DNA of 64,000 nt from Naganishia liquefaciens (lineage: Eukaryota > Basidiomycota > Tremellomycetes > Filobasidiales > Filobasidiaceae), in NCBI GenBank assembly GCA_013423385.1, contig BLZA01000053.1, forward strand, positions 372,001 through 436,000, written 5' to 3'. Position 1 is the stretch's first letter. The number at the start of each line of letters is the position of its first letter. The notes beneath the pieces were generated by a model. The model made no database searches, was not told where the DNA came from, and saw only the letters and a list, made by a program, of their open reading frames with translations. Positions 1 through 11,300 of the stretch are shown one piece after another. The position numbers and the translations under genes are program-made.

Positions 1-1543
1 AAGCTCTTTATCAGAACAGCAACAAGCGGCATTCTCCAGCAGTACATCAGCACAACATGGATCACACGACCACCCAGCACCGACGGGTGCCACGTCATCT
101 ACGAGATCTGCCGCCGTCCCGGATGCGCCGATAGCCAACGATGTCTCTGGCGGTCTGCGGTCACGCACTTCAAAGCAGACGCACGAGCACGATCACGGTC
201 ATGAACACGACCACGACCATAGCCATGACCACTCGCATTCGCTCTTTCACTCGCACGCGCACGATCATTCCGCCTCGGCCGGGGAACTCGTCTCGGCGCT
301 AAGCCGCAATGACCGCGGCAGTCGCATCACTCTCCTCGGCCTCGCATCAAACGTGCTCCTCACGGCACTCAAGGGCGTCGCCGGGTATGTGATGAACAGC
401 GCATCACTCATTGCCGAGGCTGGACATAGTTTCAGTGACTTGGGAGCGGATTTCGTCACCTTAGCGTGCTGGAAGGTCAGCAGGAGGGATCCCACGCGCG
501 CGTATCCGTATGGGTACGGCAAGTTTGAGACGATCGGGACATTGAGCGTCAGCTTGATTTTGGTCGTGGCGGGAATAGGAATCGCGCTGCACTCGTATCA
601 TGTAAGTCTGCATTGGTTCAGGAGGGACTGGAGACTGATAATTCCATCAACAGCTACTGCTACAAGTCATGATTCCATGGATACATACCCTGGACCCTTC
701 AAACCCGCTGCAATCACTCTTACCATATATTCCATCGTCAATACCATCGCCCTTGCTCGAGCTATTTCATAGCCATGGTCCAGGAGCACATGGTCACGAT
801 TTGGCCGATGCGGCAGGCGCTACGGTAGACACGCATGAGAGCGTAGCCATTCTAAATCCACATGCAGCTTGGTTTGCGTTGATCAGTGTGTTCATCAAGG
901 AATGGTTGTTCAGGGTGACCAAGAAAGTGGCGGATGAGGAGCACAGTCCAGTACTATTGGCCAATGCCTATCAGTAAGTTGAAAAGCTTTGAGTGGTACT
1001 ACCTGTCTCACCAGTATTTACAGCCACCGGTCGGACGCCCTTACATCCGGTGTCGCCCTCTTCTCCATTCTCGGCTCGCACTATGGTGCGCCGGTACTGG
1101 ACCCCCTCGGCGGAATTGTTGTCAGCATTTTCATCCTCCAACAAGGTCTCGCCCTCAGTCGGACCTCGTTCTTGGAACTCCTCGACAAGGGCATCACCGA
1201 TGAATACCGCACCCGCCTCGAACGGATCGTCGAACCACTCGTCAACGGCCGGGACCTGCTCGAGATCCGAAACATCCGCGGCGTCAAGGCCGGTGGTCTA
1301 ACAAGTCTCGACCTGACGATCACGGTGCCGCCAACCATGTCTGTGCTCGAGAGTCATGCGGTCGAGGCGAATGTACGGGACACGATCATGCGGCAGCGCA
1401 AGGAGGTGCGCGAACTGAAGATTCATGTGCACGCGCAGGAAGAAGGGGAAGTGCTGGACGGGATTGGAGCAGCGGCGGGTAGGGAGAAGAGTAAACTGGC
1501 GGATGATGCGGTCAAACATGATTTCGGGAGAAATGGGTGTTAA
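1..1543 (+). CDS. CDF-family metal cation transporter, Mmt1/2-like (5' end outside window)
   Basis: Cation diffusion facilitator that exports divalent metals (iron, zinc or manganese class) across an organelle membrane by proton antiport. The reading frame is open from base 2, so the N-terminus lies upstream. Exons read as 1-601, 654-973 and 1024-1543, separated by 52 and 50 nt introns; the stop is TAA at 1541. Before the membrane part is a His/Asp-rich metal-binding stretch (about 167-275). The paired metal sites are visible as HSFSDLGADF in one helix and HHRSDALTS in a later one, the second assembled across the intron at 974-1023. The PYGYGKFETIG motif and the C-terminal cytoplasmic domain (EIRNIRGVKAGG, then KIHVHAQ) fit the Mmt1/Mmt2 mitochondrial subgroup. 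Family is clear; metal and compartment are inferred. Confidence 0.88.
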
Positions 1544-1976
1544 TCAGGGTTGCACGAGGGGAAGAATGCCTGGAATGGTGGCGCATTATGTAATCACTGA
1601 CATGGCAAATACATGCGAGACATGGACGTTTCGTCGGCAATCGAGGCTGAGAAGGTGCATCATCCTTGATACTTGCGTCTCGGAGGTCTGTCAAGGACGG
1701 ATATGCTAGCACCGGAGCGTCTCCGAACTTACCTGAGTAGCTCTGGATACCATGCCGAATCTCGCGTACACAGCCCGGTGCGATAAACCCATCTTGACCT
1801 CAAATCCAAGCTTTAATTGATCGGCCTGCTGTCGACAGAAAGTTCAATGCGAGAGAATTAGATCCGAATCCGTGAGTCCAGATCGAAGAGCACAATCGAC
1901 CATTCATCAATCCCTGGGCCTTCACCCTCTCGCATCAGCCAAATCCGCTTCATATCCGTGCTCAAGAAGATGCCAG
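1544..1976. other. intergenic spacer
   Basis: Separates the tail of the metal transporter from the Wss1-like gene. The frame of the latter's first exon stays open upstream to about 1872 but has no ATG before 1977. I see no other gene or repeat here. Confidence 0.5.
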
Positions 1977-3949
1977 ATGACGACGTACGGAGGACCCCCT
2001 TTCTCAATACGACCGAGTCTAACTGAAAAGCTCTCTGGAATACAGAAGGCTCTGGCGATCATGAAGGCTGTCGCAGCGCAGATGAAACGGATCATGGAGC
2101 GCATGAAGCTGGTAGTGAATAGCTTTGAAGAGGTATGTTTACGGTGAAAGTGCAATCTGAGGATATGACCAGGTTGACCTATAGCACGTGAAGTATCCGC
2201 ATAATAAAGTCGTGAGTATACCCTGGCCGTTATGAGCAAAGTATCGCTCATCGTAGCTCATGTCACTCCCACGCACGCCATTCTCATCAGTGTGAGTTTT
2301 CGCTGCTTGGGCATAATGCCAGCTTCAAATATTGCTTCCCGCTCTCTAGTCGCTGGCAGAAACTGGAATCATGGCGAGGTCATCGAGCTGGTTCTCCGCA
2401 GGGCGAATGGCTCATTCCTACCCCTATACTATCTCTTGAATGTGATGTGTCACGAGGTATGTGCCCACTGCTTTGACTCATGCACACAGAACACCACTGA
2501 TTGTGCGGCTGTTTGCCTTGCATTTCCTACAGCTCGCTCATATCCAGGTAAATCCTCGGGGTTCCTGTGAACTCGATCGAACATTGATGGCTTATCACGT
2601 AAACAGCAAATGAATCACGGCCCGAACTTTAGGAAGCTGGACAACGAGATCAAGCGTGCCGTCAAAGACGAGCGTGAAAAGGGGTACTATGGAGACGGTC
2701 AGTCGCCTTGATGTCTTCACCCTTGGATCATGCTGATCTCTATTTCTCTTTCTGGATGTGTAGGCTTCTACAGTTCGGGAATACATCTTGCAACGGGCAT
2801 CGCAATCGAAAGCGACGTCCTCTTGGCCGGAGATGCACCAGAGTACCTCTGTGGTGGTGCTGCAAACAAGCCAGTTCTTCTCCAGAGTCTTTTATATATG
2901 TTGCAGCTGACACACAGTACATCATAGGCAAGCGCCGGGTATCAAGGCCAGGACGGGTCGTGGTGGTGGAAGGAAACGGAGGGCAGGCAATGGTATAGCG
3001 ACATCGACGTCTGGCGCGCAGACGGCGAAGAGACGCAAACCGGGAGGGTGGGTTCTCACTCTGCGACGTCTTTCCGACACGGGGATATGGCTCATTGCTC
3101 GTTCATGATAGCTCGAACACGCGAGCTTTCGAAGGGCGGGAAGATGCGATTCGCATTGATGGGAATCAAGGTTCGTTCATTTCTGCTGCTTTGGCATCCC
3201 ATTCCTTGATGTCGTCTCGTTAACGAACAGAAACATCCTACGATGAGATCAAGCGGCTTAAGGAGCTCTTGAAGGAACGAAAAGCGGCGTTCAGAGCGTC
3301 TCACGGACTCACGATGAAGGCGGCAACGGAAAAGGCGATGAACAGCTTGACTCCTGCGGAAAGGCGACTGATAGAGACTAGTACACACGGCAAGAGGTGA
3401 GTCGTTGTTCAGCATACCTGACACGAGCTGATGACGATACCTTGCAGTGCAAATACAGCAAAGTGGGCCATTTTTTTCTACAGGGTTAGCGGGAGCTAAT
3501 GTATCTGCGGTTCGCAGTGCGAGAGACGCTAGGGCAGCCCACTTTGAACGCCTCTTAGCAGCAAAAGCAGATAGCAAGCCCGCCTCATTGGATGAAGGCT
3601 TGAAATTGGAAAGAATGAAGGATGAGGATACTGACACTGCCGCCAATGAAAGCAATGATTCGGATGGATCGGATAATGAGGAGGATCTGGATGAGTATGC
3701 AAAGGATTTCTTAGCGGAGATGAACGAGGATGAGCGCAAGGTTGCTAAGGGTGACGACATGCTCTGTACGTTCTGTGACGCTTTTCGAAGGATCGCTAAC
3801 ATGGTAACAACATTCGCCCAGTCTTCGCCGAAGCCGCATCTCCGTCTTCCAGTGCAAGATCGAAGACTCCGAAAAGTCATACGTCGAATCAGATTTCGGG
3901 TCGCGCACAAGATGCTGGCCAAAGGGACGTTATCGTTATAGATGACTGA
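1977..3949 (+). CDS. WSS1: Wss1/SPRTN-type DNA-protein crosslink metalloprotease (WLM domain)
   Basis: Zinc protease that degrades proteins covalently trapped on DNA and handles SUMO-marked substrates. The WLM domain is recognisable: FAGRNWNHGEVIELVLR, then the zinc-binding VMCHELAHIQ, MNHGPNF and CGGAANK. The HExxH motif is split: its first half ends at 2456, a 76 nt intron follows, and LAHIQ sits in a 15 nt exon (2533-2547). Other exons include 1977-2132, 2185-2211, 2350-2456, 2607-2697 and one from 2764. The intron before the exon containing AQTAKRRKPGG (near 2850-2935) is not resolved with certainty. The last exon joins after 3835 and ends DVIVIDD-stop, a typical SUMO-interacting motif. 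A one-base exon at 2291 is proposed (see its own entry). The gene lies directly upstream of a checkpoint gene on the same strand. Start at 1977 is the first in-frame ATG. Confidence 0.85.
2291..2291 (+). other. candidate single-nucleotide exon (T) in the Wss1-like gene
   Basis: The exon 2185-2211 ends in phase 0, but the next recognisable exon starts TC GCT GGC at 2350, needing one base before it. A base T at 2291 is flanked by ..ctcatcag and gtgagttt, giving introns of 79 and 58 nt, both of normal size. Splicing it in makes TTC (Phe) of the conserved FAGRNW. The competing model is one 134 nt intron from 2216 to 2349, giving VIAGRNW. Confidence 0.4.
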
Positions 3950-4323
3950 TTCATCAGATCGCCTCTGTTGGTGTAAAGTATGTGGTCGCATCGCAGGATT
4001 GGCCATAAATCTCTACTGGATTAGATACATGGCTCCTTTCTAGGCCTACGACGATATTGGATCAAGTCACGCCCGCAAAGCTGCCGTGTGCTCCGTGCTC
4101 CTTGAACGAATGCCGGTGCTTATACAATACCCAGGGCGGCTCTTACGAGCGCCTGTGAACGAACTTGTCGTTGTCCTTGAGAAAGCTCGCGCGGAAACAA
4201 ACAGCTTGGCGTGTTTCATGTGCGTGCGATCGGCAAACGCGTGTTTCACCATGAATGCAAGTCGAGTCGGTCGATTTCCCAAGCGCACTCTCCTCTCTCC
4301 TCTTCTTGCCAGACCGCAGCCCA
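3950..4323. other. intergenic spacer / promoter of ATRIP-like gene
   Basis: 374 bp between two plus-strand genes. Open frames across it are incidental; the segment just upstream of 4324 is pyrimidine-rich, as is common for fungal promoters and leaders. Nothing else recognised. Confidence 0.45.
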
Positions 4324-7300
4324 TGTCCGACGACTTTGATGACCTAGACGGAGACGATCTCTTCCGCGACCCCGCCAGCCTGCTCGCGATCGAACAGGCC
4401 GTGGCGACAGCCGAACGGAATGCCGCGCCGCAGCAGCAAGGTCAGGGACAGGGCAAGACGGGGTACCATCATGCGATTGCCTCTTCTGCGCGAAGGGGAA
4501 GAGGTGGTAAGTGATCTTGAGCGAGAGAGAGGGCGCTGCTGAAGAAGAGCGCACTCACAGTGATAGCGCAGAATGGGTCCGTCAACGCTGGAACGCGACC
4601 TTCCTCGGGCATACCGGGCTTGGGCATGCGTCCGCGGCCCCAGCTCTCAGCCCAACCACCGGACCCTCGCCCTCCGGCATTCGTGCCGCCAGCTACATCA
4701 ACTCGCCAGCATTCTTCGGTACATCACCTCGCGTGTGAGGCCTCCGTCTTGGAAGAGGAAGATGACTCCTACGGCGGGCCTGAATTTTCAGTGGACGAGT
4801 TTGGAAGGTACTTTGAGAGTGAGGTCAAGGATGTCCGGCGCGAGGCGCTCGATGTTGCGGGCGCGTCAGCGACGCCGACCATGACGAGTCATTCGGGAAA
4901 TAGCCATGCGGCAGGTTTGGCGGGGGCACAGGCAGGAAAGACAACGTCTGTGAGATCAACACTTATTGGCATGCCCGCGGTCCATCCCGCTTCCCTTGCT
5001 GCGCCGAGAGCATCACAAGCTATCGCCCGACCCCGTGTCGCACGAGAATCTCAGGGCTCAGCCATCAGCAACACGGCCGCCGTCGGCACCGGCTTCCCTG
5101 CGAAACGAGCCTTTACGCGCGTCCCAAGCCAAGGCGGCGATGCAAGGCGACATGCCATCGAGGCGGCGCTTTCCCAGGGGGCGACGTCTGAGTCACAGCA
5201 GCAGCAGCCATCACGTTCAGGGTCGCAGCAAATTGGTGGGACGGATGGGGCACGCGGCAGGGAAAGACCGAGCGTTGAGGCGGGTGTCGGAAATGCGGAG
5301 ATTGAGGCGTTGCGGAGGCAGGTTGCGCAGGTGCGGGTGTTGCCCTTTTCTTTGCTTCTTTTTCTGAATAGCCTGACTGTCTTTCACGATGACAGATGGT
5401 CAAAGAGAAGAAGGAGATCGAGGAGCGCGAGCGCAAGGCCACTGCCGAGCTGTGGCGGTACCAAGGTGAAGCGAAGAATGTTCGATTAAAGGCCGAAGAG
5501 GTGCGTCTCCTGTCTTGCCTACATGGGAATCTCGTCCTCGATCCTTCGCGCTCGTGCTGATGGGGACCCTTCCTTTTGACTCAAATAGGAGAAAAAGCAC
5601 GCCGAAGGCAAGTTTACGAATCTCCAAAAGCAGTTGGCGGATATGGAGGAGCTTTTGAAAGCCGAGCGAATGGGCCACAAGCGCGCGCTGGATACCGTAC
5701 AGACGGATCATGCGTTCAAGGTCAGTCCCTCCTCTCCTCTTTGACGAGATCAGGCGCTCAACGTGCCTTGCCTCGCCTGAAACAGATGCACAATGAGCAA
5801 TCGTCCCACAGCAAGGCCCGCTTCGGAACAAGCCAACGTACCCGATCAGCCCAGGTCCAGGCGACACCATCACGTACAGGCGCGGGCGCGCGCACCACCA
5901 TGATCACCCGGACACAATCCCAAGTACCGAACATCCCGTACGAGTATACGCCAACGCGATCACCGGGGAAGCGGACGGCAGTGCGGGAAAAGGGCAAAGC
6001 GACCAAAAAGGGGGACATGGGCCCGCCCCCTGTGCCGGGGGATCTTAATGCGGGGTTCATGACGCCGAAGCCGTTGACGGGCAGTTCGCGCAAGGCTAGG
6101 ATGGTGGAGAGCAAGAGTGCGTTCCTTTTATGTTGTGGTGGCAAGGAAATGGTATCTTGACAAAGAGTTTGCGAACCGAATAGACAAGAATACGCCCGAT
6201 GCCAACTTTCGAGGACTTCATGATGCGTTTGCCAGTGATCTCGTCTCGGGGTCATTCAAAAAGCAGAAGACAAGCATGGACGGTGAAGCGCCGATGAATA
6301 CGCCGTCTGTGTTTGATCGACATGACCAAGATGCGCAGGATTACGAAATGCAGGAAACACTGTTCCAGCCGATAGGAGCTGATGTTGTTGAGCAGGATGA
6401 GAATATGGACTCTCCCGAGGAAGACATCATCTTCGAGGTGAGTCTACATCCGCCTGTTTCCCAATCTAGACCTCACGCTGCTTGTTAGGTAAACCACATC
6501 ATCTTTACGCACGTCTATACGCCCATCTGGGAATCCATCAATGACTCGATGAAGACAATGCAGCGGATCCTGACGTGCCACAATCCTAGTCTGGACACGT
6601 TTGCGGTCTTTCAGGAGAAGTGTTCAGACTTTTTGGAAGCGTGTGGCGAACGAGAAGCGCTGTCGCGGGATTACTGCAGCGAAGTCAATCAGACGTTATG
6701 GGTGCTCTTGTCCGTCATGATCGAAGCAGAAGAGGTGCGTAAAAAGCCTCATTATCTTTGGCGATATTCGCTGACCGAACGCTCAGGTCGTTGCACCGGC
6801 CAATATAGTCTCGCTGCTGCAGCTGTTGACGCTTCTGCGAGTCCGCGTGCCTATGTATGCGGATGTTTTCAGTATCGCCTCTATCAATATGCCGCAAAGC
6901 ATGCTGGAAGATTTGATATCGCAGTATTGGCCATCAACAGACGCACCGTCGGCCGCCAGCAAATCCGAAGCCCTGCCAAGTGATGGTGAACCAGCAGACT
7001 TGTCCGTTCTGCGCCGTGCTTTTCAGATAGAATTAGGCTACGCATTGTGCACGATGCTCGCCGGCGTGTCTTCGCTCGAGGGAGGAGCCCCTCTTTGGTG
7101 AGTCTTATCAAACCGGAATGAATCCATGACTGATGGGCTTGCATAGTATGACCGCCTTTGCGTCCTCGCCAAAGGGTGTTCGTCGTCTCATCTCTACTTA
7201 TTCCCCAATATCGGTGGTCGTGGACGCGTTGGATCTGCTGGGTGGCATGTCATGCGGTGAGCGTACTCCAGCCTCATACTCAAATCCTGCTGATAACCTT

Positions 7301-8209
7301 CCAGATGTAGACCTCTTTAGGCCCCTGCTGTCCCTCAAATCCGAGCACAGCTCGCAAGAACTGGATCCAAAGAAGCCGCCTCTGATCGACGCGTTGTGTG
7401 TGTATCTCAAGCAAGACCATCCGGAAGCCAGCGTTCAGACGGTAAGTAGACCTGATTCATCGCCTAGAATAACGACTGACCAGTCCCGGCAGACCGCCAC
7501 GATTCGACATCGCGTGTTGTCCATCATGTGCAATTTCTGCCGGTCCCATGTCGATGGCCTCACGCTACTAGGAAACAGCTTTCACTTAATTCCTTCACTG
7601 ATCCAACTCACTGAAACGCTCGCAAATCAGATCTGGGGCATCTGCGTCAGCGATGAGAATCTTGAACTGCAAGTACGCTTGCCGGCCCTGTTGACCAAGC
7701 TAATCCTGCTTGTTCACAGTCACTTTGGTGTCCTTGTTGCTGTGATTACAGTTCTACACATGCTCATCTTTCCCCCGGACGCTGGCAATGAATCGTTATC
7801 GAGCGTGCACCTCCGCACAGTGATAGCTCATGCACTCGAATCGCCCAAAGAATACAATGGCCTTCACCACATCTTCATCACCGCGCTTGGTCGGATTAGC
7901 TACGCACCCGTCCCGGAAATCAAGCAATGGTCTCGCATGCAGATCACGACGCTGCGTTGTACGTCTGGTTTTGCTCATTGCAAAGTATGTACTGACAAAT
8001 ATCTGTGTACAGATTTGGCTCAGGATCTATTGAGCGAGCTCCTAGGAGGAAACCAAAAGGAAGATGACTCGATCTTTGCACTATTCGTTCCGGCTTCGGA
8101 GGAATCGGTGGAAGCGGCCGCATTACCAGAAGCATCGGAAGGGCCAAATGCAGAGGAAGAGGCAGAGAGTATGGCAAGGATGGAAGTCATAGTGATTCCC
8201 GACGATTGA
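4324..8209 (+). CDS. ATRIP/Rad26/Ddc2-like DNA-damage checkpoint protein
   Basis: Probable partner of the ATR (Mec1/Rad3) kinase that recruits it to RPA-coated single-stranded DNA. The N-terminus MSDDFDDLDGDDLFRD is an acidic motif like the RPA-binding motif of ATRIP. A basic, Ser/Pro/Gln-rich stretch follows. Then comes a coiled coil (4-exon region 5290-5720), starting at EIEALRRQVAQ and including VKEKKEIEERERKATAE and WRYQGEAKNVRLKAEEEKKH. A basic linker comes next, with a long helical C-terminal region from about 6480 on. Introns near 4507-4560, 5331-5395, 5501-5588, 5721-5785 and several later ones carry normal borders. The stop at 8207 is 148 bp from the stop of the opposite gene. The family call rests on architecture and short motifs rather than a diagnostic domain; a different coiled-coil repair protein is possible. 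Confidence 0.62.
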
Positions 8210-8356
8210 TATGCACGTTATCATTCTCGTCCCCATGGTAATTCTCCCTATTGCCGAATACAATTTGCGTGGCTCAAGCCAGATATGCAGTACATACAAC
8301 CGATATACAACGACTGTCACGATATTATAGCTTGAATGCAAGGGTATGCGCCGACG

Positions 8357-11300
8357 CTACCAGCCATGACTTCTAAAGGAAGAGCTCAATTCGCCTTCCC
8401 GGTCCCGCAAAGCCTTGAGACGTGCCATCCTCTGTTCCGCAGCTGTAGAATCTCTACTATCTCCCTCTGTTGATCGCCGCTTAAAGTCTGGACCTCCCCA
8501 GCCTTGGAACCCAAAGCCGCGATGTGCGTCAACGCGGCTCAGGTCGGCCACGTTGGCCGTCGATTTACTTCTTTGATCTCGTTGGAGGGGTTGTCGACCC
8601 GTCGGGGCGAACTGCCGCTGAGACTGTTGCTTTTGCTCCTGACCCGATATGCTATTACCTGGACCGGTGTTGGCGACATTGACCGTTGAAGCGCTGGTCA
8701 ACGGACGTAAAAGATTGCCTCCGCTGAGCAGGTTGGGTCCAGATCGTCTTCTCGGTGGCGGCTGAGCGGGCCCGTTTGGCGATGGCGTCTTCTTGAACGA
8801 CGTCTGGGTCGTAGGATCATGCGATGTCTGTCTCGACATTTCGGTACTAGCAAATTCGGCGTCCCGCCCTGTTTCGGGCAGATCGTGCACGGAAGCTGTG
8901 GCGCGAAGTTGACTTTTGGGATATGCCGCAGTACCGGAACGACGTTCGAACAGCAAGTCTAGTTGTAGGAAAAGTTAGCCCAGTTTGTAAACTATGATCA
9001 CCCTCGACTTACTGAGTCGAAGATCCTCGGGAAGTTCTGTGGCAAGCATTTGTCTGCGACGCGTAGTGGGGGTCTGAGGCAATGCAGGTTCGATGAATTG
9101 AACAGATGGCTGGATAGCCATGGGGTGACTCTGTATACGTTCGAGCTGTGAGGTTAGAGCACCGGTCGGACCCTTGGGTGAAACGACATTCGCAATGGAC
9201 GACATTGTCGGCTTGCCAGCCAGAGAAGCTGGCTGTGAGTGATCAACGGCCTCGTTGGACGGTTTCGACCGAGCCGAAGGTCGACGTTTGCTCGATAGCG
9301 CCTCCAAGCGTCGCACGGCCTCTGAGGTAGCGAGCATTGAAGATGTATTCTCCGGCGACGATGACGGGGAAAAGTCTGCGTCTTCTGCGGGCTTGGGTGG
9401 CAGGCGAAGCTGATGAGACGTGTACATAAGATCATGTTCCCCTGATCTACTCATAGTAACTCACTTTGCCCCTGATCGGAGTTGTCTTGCTTTCCATCCC
9501 CGGTGGTTCCGGTGATGGACCGGACAATATAAGCCCACCTGTTGTTACGCTCACCCCGCTAGCTATCGGCAAGGCCACGGCGCTTTTGCTGCGGTGCGTG
9601 AGATTGAAACCCAGGGCCGGCGATGTGCCCTCTCGCTGACGTGTGCCCTCAGTCGCGTGTACACGCGGAGGTACCGAATGCGATGGCTCGGCCTTGCGAA
9701 GGATGTCAGTCGAGCTGCAGATAATCCAGTTCGAGACGCTTACCACATCCACCATGCTATCCGCTCTGCGAAGAACGTCTCGTTGCTTCTCGAACAAATT
9801 CGTGAGCCCGCCAGGCCTCGAAATGCTACTGCTTGTAGCAGCCGGGATCGGAACAGACTTCGAGTCCGCTTGGGCCACCGCCGGCTTCAATGTCGACATG
9901 CCAGTCATACCGCCGGGCCCGAAGATGGCCCGCTTGGCAAAGAGCTCGCGTTTCCGCTGTGCCTCCGCCTCCGCTGCTGCTGCTTTGGCAGCAGCGACAG
10001 CAGCAGGATCACGCTTCGGTTTGGGTTTGGCTTTGCCGATGATGAGGCCTGTATTCTTGGCTGATTCGTCCGTGGCGCTGCTCCATGCATCGTCGTCATC
10101 CTCTCCTCCAACTGTATCATCGTCAACGTCTTCGTAATCGTCGTCATTCTCTGCTTCATCCGCTTCCTCTTCTGCCTCACGAAGCAAGCTCTGCTGGACC
10201 GCGAGCATGTCGGGCTCACTTTGCTGTCGTTTTGCCGCGGACAATTTCTTTCTCTGCTCGGCAAGACGTTCTTTTTCTGCTTTTTGCTGGGCGGCAAGGC
10301 GAGCTGAAATGGCCGCTGCAGCGTTTGCCTTCATCTCCCGAAGACGACCGGCCATGTTAGACATGGAGTCTGTCCGCTTCGCGGCCCCGAGATTGGCTGC
10401 TGCTGTTGCGTGAGTTTTGCCATGACCGCCAGTCACCTGTGTTGAATGGTGCACACTGGTACGATGTCCATGACCGTGGCCGTGACCATGACCAGAGGCG
10501 TGGGCGTGTGCCGTGCTGGACGTCCGTCTCATACCGGAAACTGCGCCAGAATGCTTGCTGCCGGCGGAAGCACGACGTTGCGTCGCGGAAACCGGTGGCT
10601 CGGAGTTGGTGGCAGTATTTAACGAAGCCTCCTCAGGCGGCGCAACTTTTGCAGTATTCTCGCTCTGATTCGGGTGCAGGTCATGTGTGTCATCCGTTGC
10701 TGCCGGTCTCGCTAGTTCCTTTGCCAGAGGACTCGTCGCTGCACACGAACCGCCTGTCGAACGTCGCGTAGAAGGCGATTTGGCAGCCGGAGAAGGCAGA
10801 CCAACGCTTGAGCCGGCAAAACTCGCGCCATCTGCCTCTGTGCTCGCCTCGCTCCCTCCACTGATGCTCCCCTTACGACCGCTCGTTCGACGGCTTCGGT
10901 TGTCTCCAGGGCTTTGGATAAAGAAGATTGATTTTTTGCTCTTCTTGCCGGATGACTGGCCGTGACCGTGCTGGACATGCTTTGCAGCGTGCCTTGAATG
11001 TTCCATCGAGTTTTTAAGTGGTCGAGCGGTCGCACTATCGTTCACACGCTGGACTGCGCTACCGGAAAGTACTGGTGATTCGAGAGACTCGACCGCTGTG
11101 CCGCGAGAGGAAGGTGTAGCCTGCTGTAGACCCGCTGCTTCCATTGGGTTGTCTCTTTCCACCATTGGCGATCCCGGAGTACTCGCACTACCACTTCGTG
11201 ACGACTGCTCCGAGCGGGCCGACGACAATCGTCTTACGGGATCCGGCTTCAAGTCGATGACCGCATGTTTATGCTCTAGCGGCGTCATGGGATGAAGCTG

